NCBI GenBank assembly: GCA_030490835.1
Contig: CM059972.1
Coordinates: 58,199,563-58,263,562 of the forward strand
From: Annona cherimola
Taxonomy: Eukaryota > Streptophyta > Magnoliopsida > Magnoliales > Annonaceae
DNA: 64,000 bases
Direction of reading: 5' to 3'
Numbering within the stretch: the stretch's first letter is position 1; the number at the start of each line of letters is the position of its first letter. Below are positions 44,791 through 55,967 of the stretch, piece by piece. The position numbers and the translations under genes are program-made. Below the pieces are notes generated by a model that worked only from the letters and a program-made list of their open reading frames with translations, had not been told where the DNA came from and searched no databases.

Positions 44791-45593
44791 CTAAATTCTT
44801 CTGTGGGTGGTTCCTCTATTCCTACTTGTCACAAAGAAAGGGTTAGCAGTAATAAAATGATAAAAAAAATTTACACGTAGCACTCCGTTAGGCTCTCCAT
44901 CCCAAAACCATATGTTCTCAGTAAGAACAGGGTGAGGATTGATATCTTTGATTAGTTTCCATTCCCCTGGGTCCGTAGCAGCTAGAATTGTCTTTATCCC
45001 ATCCCCTCGAGTCCTGTAATATGAAAGAATACACTTTTTCATCATCAATGATATTTTTTGGGAGGGGTTTAGCCATTCTGATGTTCTCACCCTGTAGCAG
45101 CTAGAATTGTCTTTATCCCATCCCCCTGAGTCCTGTAATATGAAAGAATACACTTTTTCATCATCAGTGATAATTTTTTGGCCATCTATCCTTGAAGAAA
45201 AGAATGTAGTCACCCCTGCAAATCCCTATTTTCCACCCTTCTTGATGGAATCCCTGCCCTTAAAATGCTTTTCTAGGTAAATGAGTCAGAGTTTCTGACT
45301 TTGCGATCCCAAAAATTATTTTTCTGAAGGTATTTTCCTTTAAGAACTAGGTTGCACAACAATAAGGGTCTTGTGATAAAACTCCACATCTGCTTAATAA
45401 GCATCACTAGGTTGAAAGCATAGGTGTTTCTAAACCACATTTCCTCCTCATACTTTGGAATGCACCTTTTCCAAGTAATCCAGCTTACTTTCCCTTTTTC
45501 AATTTTTCCCACCAGAATTTGCTAATCATGCTCTCCATCTCCTTACATAGGCTTATAAGAAGGAGAAAGAGGCTCATGGTGTAGCTTGGGTTA
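44791..45593 (-). pseudogene. LINE ORF2 C-terminal region
   Basis: Follows the RT thumb: KGKVSWITWKRCIPKYEEEM, FRNTYAFNLVMLIKQMW and VLKGKYLQKNNFWDRK match the conserved segment after plant L1 RT. The C-terminal zinc-knuckle region is unclear. A 119 bp tandem duplication (44975-45182) adds an internal repeat. Confidence 0.75.
44975..45182. repeat. 119 bp tandem duplication in the LINE tail
   Basis: GTAGCAGCTAGAATTGTCTT through TTCATCATCARTGAT is present at 44975 and again at 45094, with few differences. It explains the repeated peptide KVYSFI/KKCILS in the minus-strand ORF. Confidence 0.75.
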
Positions 45594-45598
45594 GCTTG

Positions 45599-47171
45599 TG
45601 TTGGTCCCGAGTTAATGGCTTAACCCAAGAGGGGAGGGGTGAATTAGGTTTTTAAAATTCTTTTAAATAATCTTGAATACAGCCCCTGTTACGATCTAGC
45701 CCCTTGAAGCAAATAAAATAAAGATTTAAGAGCGGCAAACAAAACACACAAATTATAGTCGTTCAGGACAACCTTCCCTACTCCACTCCTCCAACGTCAC
45801 ACTGTTGTGACTTGGGTTCCACTAAGTATTTCACCAAATACAATAGAGTCTCTGCTCTCTTCTAAATTCACAGCTTTAGGGGGCTTAAAATAAACTTAGC
45901 ATAAGTAGGTGATGAGTAACACTCCAATCACATACTACTTTGCTTACACTTGATCTTAGTTGTGAAACTAAATCAAGTTCAATACAATAAGAAAGGGAAT
46001 AAAGAAAGTTTCTACACGTTACTGATGTGTAGAGGCAGATTTAGCACGGAGAAAAACTTGTGAAGATGATTGAATGGTTCAACAAGTAGCTCCTGACAGG
46101 TTGAATGCAAAGTTCTTCTTCTGAATGTTGTCTTAATCACTTAATTCTCTTAGAAATGGAAGTCGTGCTCAATCAATGAAGTTTCAGCTACCCTCCACGT
46201 CTGTCTTGAATGCCTTATATAAATGACAAGGGTATTCGAACATTTGGAAGTAGGTGGCGCGCATTTAATGCGCCAACGTTAAAAAATTTTCCGACCGTTG
46301 CGACCCAAGTCGCAGGTGGAGTCAACTTCGGGTGCGACTTCACCCAAGTCGCAGACTGGAGCCGACTTAGGGTGCGACTTCGGTTTTCAGCAAGCTCCTC
46401 AAGTTCCTCCTCAGGTCGACTTGGTCTTGAACTTGACCTAAGTCACAGGTGAAGTCGACTTCGGGTGCGATTTCACTTTCTGTACTTGCTTGATGAACTT
46501 GAAATCCTTAGATGTGACCTTGGTTGCTTGATATTCTTCATATTAATTGTTCTTCCACTGATTTCTTTTACTTAGCTCAGTATGATCATTTTTCTTGAAA
46601 TCTTTTAACTTCATGTCTTGAAGTTGTAATGCTTGATTCTTGGATCTCATAGAATTGTCCAAATGAGTATCCCTTGATTTGTTCATGTAATTCTGCTTGT
46701 CTTGGACTTGATTTATCTTCATTTCTGTCCAAGTCCTATGTTCGGGTCGACTTGAGTTCCAACTTCACTCAAGTCGTATGTGGAGTCGACTTGGGTATGC
46801 GACTTCACTTTTTGAATTCCCAAATTCAGTGCTGGCAGTTCTGAGTTCTTGAAGTCGATACTGGAGTCAACTTGGGTCTGCGACTTCACCCAAGTCGCAT
46901 GCGAAGTCGACTTCGAGTGCGACTTTGGCAGCTCTTGCTCCTCATTTTCAGTGCTGGTCATAAAATCGCGTTTGAAGTCGATGCTAGAGTCGACTTGACC
47001 TAAGTCGATGCCTGATTCGACTTGGGAATCGACTTGACCTGTCAGTCTTCATATTTTTCATTTTTATATCCTTTAATCATTTCACCAAACATGTTAGTAG
47101 CCAAAACTTACTCAAATTGAATTGTTAATCATCAAAACTTAGATTTTGTTATTTTTCCATTAATTCCAACA
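45599..47171 (-). mobile_element. Solo LTR, Sirevirus-type (1573 bp)
   Basis: TGTTGGTCCC start and AATTCCAACA end, with a perfect 5 bp target duplication GCTTG (45594-45598 and 47172-47176). Diverged relative of the LTR at 3.5 kb: same opening block, same GTGG..TTCRGG..ACC block, minus-strand TATA at 46215-46221, and at least six GTCGAC palindromes at 46.3-47.0 kb. It sits inside the LINE RT, just after the KEVLIKAVVQA motif. Confidence 0.93.
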
Positions 47172-47918
47172 GCTTGGACAACAGCCTTTATAAGAACCTC
47201 CTTTCCACCCATGGATAGGAATTTCTCCTTCCAACCCAGAATCCTGCTCCACATTCTTTCCTTTAGCCCTTTGAAGATTATTTTTTGATCTCCTGAGCCA
47301 CGCAGGAAGCCCCAAATAGTTTCTAATGTCCACCTTCCCATCTAAGAAGGCCTTCCACATATGTCTACTTGTATCCCTTGTGTTTGAATTGTAGTATAAT
47401 ACTGTCTTTTTCATATTCACAATCTGCCTAGAAAAAGCACTATATTCCTGCAGAATGTTTAAAAGACACCCGACCTCCTCCTGCCGAGCCTTAAGAAACA
47501 ATAGCGCATCATCCACAAAGAATAAATGAGAAATCAAAGGGCGCCGAGGGCTGATTTTTATACCTAATAGTTGGTGATTTTGATTTCTATCCTTAATCAG
47601 TTGAGATAAACCTTCCACACATAATATGAAGAGATAGGGAGAGAGAGGGTTGCCCTATCTCAATCCCTAACTAGGGAGGAAGAGATCGGTGAGATAGTCA
47701 CCTTTCCATCCAGCCTATCCATTTGCCTCCAAAATTCATTCTTCTCATCATCTCAAAGAGGAAACCCACTCCACCCTATTGTAAACTTCTAACATGTCCA
47801 ATTTTATAGCGACATCTTCCCTCTTTCCTTTCCTCTTGCTTCTAAGATAGTGAAAGACTTCATACACTATTAGCATGTTGTGCAAAATTAGTCTTTTCAG
47901 CACAAAGGCACTTTTAAC

Positions 47919-48625
47919 TAGGGGTGGGAATTGGGGCGGGTCGACCCGTGACCCGGCTTTGACCCGACCCATTTTTGGCCGTGTAAAACTAATATATTTT
48001 TGACTCAGTATAGGGATGAGTCAAAAATTTTGATCCAAATTCAAAAATAGGGTCGGGGTGGGTCGACCATGTCCTGACCCGAAGAGTTTGACTCGCCCTG
48101 CATATACGAATTTATTAAAAATTATAAGCCTATGTTTAAATATTATTATTATTTTCTTTCAAAATTCTCACTTTTTTATAGTCAACTCTATCGACAATAG
48201 AAGAATCAATTTATTCAAAAAAAAATATAAGAATCAACAAAAAGAATTTATACATATTTATGTGTAATTGTATATTAACCTATTTTAATAAACTTATACT
48301 ATATTTTCAAATGTTTTGTTTTCTTAATTAGTGAAATATTGAAGCATATAATATTTAAATTTAGTATAGATGTATACTTATAACGATAGGTATATAAATT
48401 CTTAAAATGATCTTATTTGACTCGTATTTTTGACCCAACCCACTATCCCGAAATTGGTTCGACACCAACCCGAAGTTTGTCCCGGAACCTATTTAAAAAA
48501 ATTGAGGGTCAAACCGACCTTGTCCCGACCCGGTATAAAAAGAAGGTCAAACTCAATTTTTAAAAAGTAGGGTCAGGGTTGGGCAAACCTTGACCCAGTA
48601 TGGCCTGCCCCGATTCCCACCCCTA
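47919..48625. mobile_element. hAT-like MITE in the LINE (707 bp)
   Basis: TIRs TAGGGGTGGGAATTGGGGC and, inverted, TAGGGGTGGGAATCGGGGC. Flanking 8-mers CTTTTAAC (47911-47918) and ACTTTAAC (48626-48633) match at 7 of 8. GC-rich subterminal repeats of GACCCG/CGGGTC surround an AT-rich core. No ORF. Confidence 0.8.
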
Positions 48626-48824
48626 ACTTTAACGGTCTCTGATTACTTCATTTAGGCAGTCCCTCAATTTTTTTGCCAACACTTTTGTGATGATTTTGTA
48701 TGTGACATTGCACAGACTAATGTCTGAAGTCCACAACCATGCTGGCCCCCTTCTTCTTAGGGATGAGAACAATTGTCGTGGTGTTCAATTCTTGAAGGGA
48801 ATTCCAAATTAGGTTGGTCTCATC

Positions 48825-50156
48825 TGTTGATCATATGCTTACTTTAAGAATGATTAATTTGATTTTGATGATTAACAAATAATTGAAATATCATTAAAAA
48901 GGATCTAATAAATTTGTCTAAGTGTTCTTAGATAATTTGTCTCTAATTATGTGTATGAAAATGAAAATGTGAAATAATTCAAGTTTTAAGAGCTCAAGTT
49001 CATGAATTGCAAGTCCAGCAAAGTGAAGTCCCACAGCCAAGTCGACTTCACTTGCGACTTGGGTGAAGTCCCAGACCCAAGTAGACTTCGCCTGCGACTT
49101 CGGACAGATAGCAAAGTGAAGTCTCATCCCAAGTCGACTTCACTCATCCCAAGTCGACTTCACCTGCGACTTCAAAGACAGAATTCTGGACAGAGAGTAG
49201 ATAGCGAGTTTTAACAAGACGAAGTCGCATCCCAAGTCGACTTCACCCATCTGAAGTCAACTCCACTCATCCGAAGTCGACTCCACTTGCGACTTCAACT
49301 CGTAACGGTCGAAATTCCGAACGTTGGAGCTCTAAATGCACGTGAACCTCCACTCCAAACGGCTAGATCATTTTTCCTCTATATATACCATTGATGTATG
49401 AACGTGAAGGGTAGAGAGAAGGAGAAAAGAAAGAAGAAAACACAAGTTGGGCTTTCATCTTTTAATATTCAAGTGTGTTGAAGTTATTTGAATAACTATT
49501 GAAGCTTCAAGTGCTACAACTTTCAAGTGTGCTTCCAAGATTATCATCTACACATGACAAGGAGCTTCCAGAGCTTATCGAATACAAGTTGTAAAGTGTA
49601 ATTTCTCTTTTGTGTATTTTGTTTTGTGTTGTTGTCTTGGATCGGTGTTAGAGACCGAATTCAAGAAGAAGCAAAACAGGGGGTTAGTTTGAGTTTGTCT
49701 CACTAACGGGTTTTGTTTGATTAGTTGGAGTTTGTCTCACCAATAGATTGGACTTGGTTGGTTGGAGTTTGTCTCACCAATAGATTGAACTTGGTTGGTT
49801 GGAGTTGGTCTCACCAACAAGTGATTATTGTATATGCCCCATAGAGCTAGAATCTAGAAGAGAGCGGGTGCTCTAGATTGTATTGAAAATACAATAGTGG
49901 AACCCAAGACACAACGGGTGTGTGCTTGGAAGAGTGGAGTAGGGAAGGTTGCCCGAACCACTATATATTGTTGTCTCTTGTTTGGTTTGATTGCTTGCAT
50001 TTTATATTCCATCTGCACCCGCTCGTTCTATCTCATATCACGTTTCATCAAGGGGATTGAAATTATAAGGGGTTAAGTTTTAATTTACCAAAGAATTTTT
50101 CAAGAACCCAATTCACCCCTCCCCTCTTGGGTATTGTCATTAACTCGGGACCAACA
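48825..50156 (+). mobile_element. Solo LTR, Sirevirus-type, opposite orientation (1332 bp)
   Basis: TGTTGATCATATGC start and CTCGGGACCAACA end. Flanks TCATC (48820-48824) and TTATC (50157-50161) agree at 4 of 5. The 3' half has the block AGTAGGGAAGGTTGCCCGAACCAC, the reverse of that in the other Sirevirus LTRs. TATATATA at 49380-49387 lies downstream of a palindrome array (49035-49300). More diverged than the 45.6 kb copy and shorter. Confidence 0.87.
49690..49825 (+). repeat. ~39 bp tandem repeats in the solo LTR
   Basis: TTGGAGTTTGTCTCACCAA followed by TAGATTGRACTTGGTTGG recurs three to four times. It lies after the TATA box, so it would be in the transcribed R/U5 part. Confidence 0.75.
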
Positions 50157-50849
50157 TTATCATCCATGAACGACTTGCACATCTTGAAAATGTCATCACC
50201 CACCGTTCCCTAGTATTTTTGAAAAAACCTAGCTGGTAGGCCGTTAGGACCAGGAGCTTTTGCCAGGTGCATAGCCTTTAGAGCTTGTTTCACTTCTTCT
50301 TGGGTCAATTGTCTAGTGAGTTTGGTGCAGCTTTCATCAAATAATTTTCTATCTAGGTTAACAGGAAAGAACTCTGGGTCGCGAGGGTTTGAGCTGGAGA
50401 AAACTCCTTTGAAATGATATAGAACTAGATTCTCGATTTCCTCATATTCTTCAAGTCAACTGCCGAAGGGCACCTGAATTACATCAATGAAAATTTCCCT
50501 TCTCTTGTGATGTAGACCAGTGGAAGAAACTAGTGTTTTTTCTCCTAGATGGATGCAATGGACCTTGGATCTCTGGTACCAAATGATTTCTTCATCTTCG
50601 AGTAAGTTATTTATCTGAGTTTCCCTTTCCTCAATCGGTTGGTCTTGAAATTCGTTGCAACTTAAGTTTATGAAGTTCCTCTTGTTTCCTTCTGATCAAC
50701 ATTGCTATATTGCTATTATTCTCCTCGTCGTAGTTCATAAGTGGTCGGATGAAGTGTCGGTTTTGTTTACATATTGATTCCGCCATTGAAGCCCCCATTC
50801 TCTGCTCACTGTTCTAGGTCCAATCAACAAGTTAGTGAACTTCTTTTTT

Positions 50850-51605
50850 TCTGCTCTAAAAGAGCTCATACTTGAAGATTTTCTGAGGCCACTTCTTGAT
50901 TTCTCTTGCATCCAACAGCAACAATATGGGGCAATGATTAGATGATGAAGCACAAAGGTGATGGATTTTGGCAAAGGAAATTGTCCAACCATTCGAAATT
51001 TGCACAACCCCTATTAAGCCTTGCCTCCACCCTCTCAAGCCCCTTTCTGTTGTTTCTCCAGGTGTCTTCGAGCCCCACATATCCCATGTCCAATAGTCTG
51101 CAAAAGTTCGAAACTTCCCAAAACCGCACCATTTGCTTCTCCAGTCTTGCCCTTCTACTGTATACCTCAACTACCCCAGCACCTCATTCCAATCTCCAAT
51201 TATAATCCATGGTCCATTTCTCTAGTTGAGGAGCTCATAAATTATGCTATAAGATTCTTCCCTTCTGTTGGTTCTGAGGTTTCCATAAAAGCTCGTGAAT
51301 CTCCATTAGCCTTTATCATGAAGGCATTCCACCAATTTATCAATGTGATTTCTTGTGTAACTTCTAATGTCTACTTTCCAATCTTCATCCCAAAAAAGTG
51401 CTAATCCTCCTCTTCTATTAACACACTCCACAAGTAGGCCATTTCTAAATTTCCCTTTCCTCCTTATCTCTTCCATCTCGTTGCAGGTTGTCTTAGTCTC
51501 ACTGAGAAAGATTAACTTGGGAGCTTGTCTCCTCACCAAATTAAGGAGGCTACGAATTAACCGTGGGTTTCCAAGTCCACGACAATTCCATGCTACGATA
51601 GCCAT
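50850..51605 (-). pseudogene. LINE APE-type endonuclease
   Basis: Starts MAIVAWNCRGLGNPR, the classic plant L1 endonuclease N-terminus, followed by LIFLSETK (catalytic Glu context), GGLALFWDEDW, then, after frame changes, FCRLLDMGYVGLEDTW, RLNRGCANFEW and a degraded SDHCPI-like end. It would nick the target DNA for target-primed reverse transcription. Frame-broken. Confidence 0.85.
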
Positions 51606-51639
51606 CTACCCCCAGTGGGGTTGTGGGGTTTCCACAACC

Positions 51640-53160
51640 TCCACCATTGATCTGTTTTCCTGCACCCTGGTATTCTCATTTCCCCTTGCTTTTCTTCTCT
51701 GCCCTCGCAGTGCTTTCCCCCACCTCCCCCAGCTCAAGCAGGAGTGCCCTTCTCTTCCTTTCCCTAACCTCAATAGTTTGTGGCTAAGAATCTGGATGTT
51801 CTCCTTGCTTGACATGTTCCTTCTTGTCCACTTCTTTAATGTATATCCCATTGTGGATATGTGTCCCTCTTGAGTATTTATCACCTCTCTCAACCTCCTT
51901 CTACCCACCTCCTCACCGATTCCCCCTTGGCTTTTCAAAGATACTCCAACTTCAAATATACACTTTCCTACCTCTTAAACTCCAGGGTTGTTAGAACTAT
52001 TTGGATGTCATTCTTATTCCTTGTCCACACACTTCCCGCCCCTTTAGTAACCCCCTGAGTAGGTTTTGTTGTTGTGAATGTGAGTTCCCCCTCCTTCCCT
52101 CTCCCCCACCCCTCAACCCTTTAGCTTCGTCCCTTCCCTATTTCCCTACCTTCCCCCATTTCCCTTATATGTGCTGATCTTGGTTCAATTAGGGGGCCAA
52201 TTAAACCCCCCCTGTGATGTGAATCCTTCCATTCTCTTCTCTGTTCCCCCCATCGTCATTTCATTTGCTGAGTTTTTACTATTCATTCCCCTATCCTCCT
52301 CCATTGGGACCGAATTACTGCTGCCTCTTCCTCTTATTCAAATAAGCTTTCCCTATCTAAGTCTTCACTCCCCTTTTCTCTTTGTTTCATTTTTTCTTTA
52401 AACATCCTCCATTTCATCTTTGCGATTTCTTTTACTTCCTTTTCTTTCTAGCTCTTTTTCTCCTCAATAGGGATCACAACTCCTGCATCCACATCCACCG
52501 TGAGATTTTCCTTATCCTCCTCCTTATTTATAAGGTCTGACCAGTAGACTTTTGAGAAGACTCTACTCCCATTCTCTCTCTTTAGGGTTTCTATCTTGAA
52601 GCCCACTCTCAGTTTGAAACTATAGTGGTAATTGGTTGCTAAGTGCTTGGAGTCCCCCTTGTTGTTGGAGCATTCATTGAAGGAGTGTTCCATTCTCCCA
52701 CAGACGTAGTAGAAACTGGAAGCCACTCGTATTGAAATGGGATCCACCTCTTCCTCATTTTTTCGAAGTTGATAAAAGCTTTCCTAAAAATGGGTCCTTT
52801 GACATCGACCTCAACTTTATATTTTTACCTCAAGGAGATTGGGACGGAAGGACTCACCACGGATCCCAGCACTGACCTGTCCACCAGAAAAGGGATCTCC
52901 TTTATCACAAGCCAGACTAGGGTTGTCAGGTGGTGAACTTCCTCTCCGTGCATCTCATTGTCTAGATCTTAGACTATAAGCAGCTTTCTATCAAACAGCC
53001 GTGGTCTTCCTTGAAGTCTCTGCATCTTGTCGTCTTCCTTCCCAAAGGTAACTTGAATAAGTTTGCGTCCACCGCTGTGAAGGAAACCGACGACCTTGTC
53101 TCCCAAAAATAGTGCCACAAGGTATCCTCTCAATCTTGTGCTCTCTATGGTCTAATAGGA
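51640..53160 (-). pseudogene. LINE ORF1 (DUF4283/zinc-knuckle protein)
   Basis: Right part: RPRLFDRKLLIV, LDNEMHGEEVHHLTTLVWL and IPFLVDRSVLGSVV match the DUF4283 domain. Then a zinc knuckle near 52.69 kb reads YYVCGRMEHSFNECS, with the first Cys of CX2C replaced by Tyr. A charged linker of low complexity leads to the endonuclease start. An in-frame stop separates the domain from the knuckle. RNA-binding role in intact relatives. Confidence 0.72.
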
Positions 53161-53321
53161 GCTAAAACAAATAAATATTTATAAGTACGTATTCATAAAA
53201 AAAAGTATTTATAAGTAGATAACCAATTATAGCTAAAAACACATCTAATGCAACCAACCATATATTATATATGAATAAAAAAAGATTAAAACTAAATAAA
53301 ATGAAATTTGTTGTAGTGAGA

Positions 53322-53639
53322 TTTTAATCCACGAGAATGAAATTCCCAGGGCTATGTCCCAGAGATTAATAAATAAATTGATATTCATTTTACAAGTGGG
53401 CCACATGCGATATATCGGGTGCAACCACTTCGTGAATGATATTTTGAACCATTCATGCCCTCAAATAATAATTAATTAACATGGCTCAAAAATAGCTAGC
53501 ACCCAAATTTAAGGCTAGCTATGAGGCTGACTACACGAAGTATTTTTGAAAGGCTTTCATGTCCTAGCTCGTAATTGGTAGACGGCTACGATTGCTTGAT
53601 GCATGCCAAAATTTCCACCAATAAGAAAACGCCACTTGT
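53322..53639. other. Intergenic DNA
   Basis: No feature supported. Confidence 0.4.
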
Positions 53640-54400
53640 GCAAGTACAGATAAGTACGCTGCTCGCTGATTCTCGGTCAAATGGTGAAGAAGGGTTGACA
53701 GGCCGAGGCTGAGGCTGGCGCAGTCGTCAGACGCGGCGGAGAGGTGTCAGTGTTGGAACTTGGTCAACATTCTTTGAATTGCAGAAGTCTTTTGCAGACT
53801 ACGCCCCTCGAATTTTACAGCTTTTAATTTTACTCCAGAACATAATTTCTCCGATGAAGGCAGAATCTGAAAAATGGAAATCTTTGTGGATGATTTGCAA
53901 AAAGCTCAACAGAAGAGCAGCCCACGTGAAAGTATTCGAGCAGCAGCGGTGCGTCGCATCGGATTGCTCTGCACGTGTGCTGCGGAGAGGGCGCGTCTAC
54001 CCCCGTGCACATCTCGAAGGATGTCTCTCTTGTAATTTCCGACAATTCCAAGACCAGACAGGAATGGCGCATCCCGCGCTCGAGCCTATGCGAGTCTGCT
54101 TCGTGCTCACGAGCATGTCTACACGCGTTAGGGCCGGAGGAGCGCCCCGTGGGGGCCATGTCCACGTAATCATCTAATCCGAGCCGTCCCCTATTCTTGA
54201 GTGCGGTCTTGGACGTAAGTGGAAAAATTTGGGACTGACGGACGGGCTAGGCCGTGACTTTTTTTCTGTTTGACGTAGCCCGAGTATGAGGAGGCGGAGG
54301 CAAGAGTATTAAATGACGCACTGCATGTTCTGGGACTCCATGTAGTCCGTAGTGTAGCCCCACAGATGCATGTACTTACCCACAAGCAACGGCGACAAGA
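53640..54400. promoter_or_regulatory. GC-rich island with G-box motifs
   Basis: Clearly higher GC than its surroundings, with many CpGs. CACGTG occurs at 53923-53928 and 53972-53977, and ACGT cores at 54164-54167 and 54213-54216. An open frame of 132 codons (53779-54177) and an overlapping minus frame lack recognisable domains. Could be a promoter/CpG island of a lost or diverged gene, or a GC-rich TE fragment. Confidence 0.3.
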
Positions 54401-54424
54401 AGATGTTTTTAACATTCCAGAGCT

Positions 54425-54694
54425 ACTGGTCACCGCAGGCCTGGTGAAGCTGTGCAAGTGCTGGGTGTGCGGTTCGAATCCCGCGTACGAGATTTCGGCA
54501 AAAAATGGAAAATTGTTAGTATGAGCTGTGGTCTCCTGTCCGGTTGTTGAAAGTTGTATCTTCCTTATTCTTCGGCAGAGCTGTATCTCCGGATTTCTTT
54601 GGGGGAGCTGAGTATCTTCAAATTTGTAAAAATGTCTCAGAATTTTAGTGTAATATGTTTTAAGATATATGTAAAATATATCAATAAAAAAAAA
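54425..54694 (+). mobile_element. tRNA-derived SINE (270 bp)
   Basis: Flanked by AACATTCCAGAGCT (54411-54424) and AACAATCCAGAGCT (54695-54708), 13 of 14 bases equal. Perfect pol III box B GGTTCGAATCC at 54471-54481. The 3' end ATGTAAAATATATCAATAAAA continues into an A run. Contains an incidental short ORF. Confidence 0.82.
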
Positions 54695-54708
54695 AACAAT
54701 CCAGAGCT

Positions 54709-55373
54709 TCCAATGCCCACATGTGTGCCACATCGTTTCTGGCACAATTGCAAATGACTGTTACATGTATGAAAATGAATATTTGTGTAACATATATATC
54801 AGCTTCTTAATATCACTATGTACGTTATGATTTATGATTTTGAAAATGACATGATATGTGTTCATCGGGAAAAAAAATTAATTACTAACCGACTCTTATC
54901 GCACTAACGACACGTTAATATTAAATCAACTCTACTCCTATACATCGGCCAGCAAGAGAGCAACCATGCAGCTCGTCTATTTATTTTTTGTTTTTTCTTT
55001 TTTTATAAAACACTTATTTTAGGTGTATTTAGTCTATACAAGATTTTACTATTTTCGAAGATTTGTATATAGATATATTTAAATTTAAAACATTACGAGT
55101 ATTTTAGTAATTATCAACTGTTCAAAATAACTAAAATAACCTTGATGTTTGAAGATAAAAAGTATATATATATATATATATATGTCCAAAAATAGTAAAA
55201 CTTAGTATATAATTACATACACCTACCATAACAATTTTATGAAAAATAAAATATTAAAATACGGGTAGATGGACTGGTTGCTTGATTGCTCCCATGCATC
55301 CTTGTTTATAGAATCACAGCCTTAAATTAAATTAAAGCATCTGAGTGGTGGGATATCTTTGTAACTTTGCCTT
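54709..55373. other. AT-rich intergenic DNA
   Basis: Includes a (TA)n run at about 55164-55183. No gene. Confidence 0.45.
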
Positions 55374-55381
55374 GTGGAGTA

Positions 55382-55959
55382 TAGGGGTATAAATCGGATT
55401 GGGTTGATTAAGGTTGAGGTAAATACATACCTAGTCCACCTAATAAAAGCTCTACTAAACTCTATTTTCAACTATATTTTTTACACCTTAACACAATCCT
55501 ATTCAACCCTATAGAAATTAGTTCGATTCGGGTTAGAAATTGGATTAATAAATATATAATATTTAAAATATTTTACTTCATTAAATCTATTTTAAAATAT
55601 AAATTTATACAAAAGAATAAAAATTAATCCTTTTATAGGAATATTTTTAAACTTCTAACTTATACAATATGTAATTGCTAAAAAATCTTATTTCAAGGCA
55701 ATAATATCTAGTTAATTCCTATATATTATGTAATAATGTAAGACTATTTATTAATAATTTCTTATATTATACACTAATATATGAAATTGGTTCGAGTCAG
55801 ATTGTCAATCATACAACCCAAACCAACCCACTTTTGAAATCTGGTTAGTTTAAATCGAATTATATAATTTAAATTTTTTCAAAATGCCTAACCCAACCCT
55901 ATTATAAAATCAGGTTGGGTTCATCCGGTTCAGGTTGAAACCAATCCTTTTAACCCCTA
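55382..55959. mobile_element. hAT-like MITE (578 bp)
   Basis: Perfect 8 bp target duplication GTGGAGTA (55374-55381 and 55960-55967). Ends TAGGGGTATAAATCGGATTGG and, inverted, TAGGGGTTAAAAGGATTGG. Subterminal GGTTGGGTT/AACCCAACC motifs. No ORF. Confidence 0.8.
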
Positions 55960-55967
55960 GTGGAGTA

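Larger units (their letters stand above)
47177..50700 (-). pseudogene. LINE reverse transcriptase, in three pieces
   Basis: Pieces 50161-50700, 48634-48819 and 47177-47918. Readable motifs in order: KAPGPNGLPARFFQKY, ISLCNVTYKIITKVLAKKL, SAFVLKRLILHNMLIVYE, AIKLDMLEVYNRVEW (the LDMxKAYDRVEW motif), LSPYLFILCVEGLSQLI, LFFVDDALLF (catalytic YADD/FADD box, here FVDD), then KEVLIKAVVQA. Several stops and frame changes. Functionally dead. Confidence 0.88.
44791..53160 (-). mobile_element. L1-type LINE, decayed and split by three insertions
   Basis: Minus-strand order from right to left: ORF1 (to ~51640), endonuclease (51605-50850), RT (about 50700-47177) and the C-terminal region (45593-44791). 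Insertions are a solo LTR at 48825-50156, an hAT MITE at 47919-48625 and a solo LTR at 45599-47171. Removing them and their target duplications leaves about 4.7 kb, close to full plant L1 length. Stops and frameshifts occur throughout. No A tail is seen at 44791, so the 3' end may be lost. Confidence 0.88.
44668..53321. mobile_element. Possible CACTA-like element carrying the LINE
   Basis: CACTATGAGAAAATTTAT at 44668 and ATGAAATTTGTTGTAGTG ending at 53321 are inverted CACTA-like termini on either side of the LINE. The short arms (44668-44790 and 53161-53321) hold AGC-TAAA and GCAACCAACC motifs as in other CACTA-like copies here. The 3 bp flanks do not match, so this could be two separate fragments. 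Confidence 0.27.

Noticed and set aside
53779..54177. 132-codon ORF in the GC-rich island
   Set aside because: Overlapped by an equally long minus frame and without recognisable domains; kept only as a possible regulatory island.
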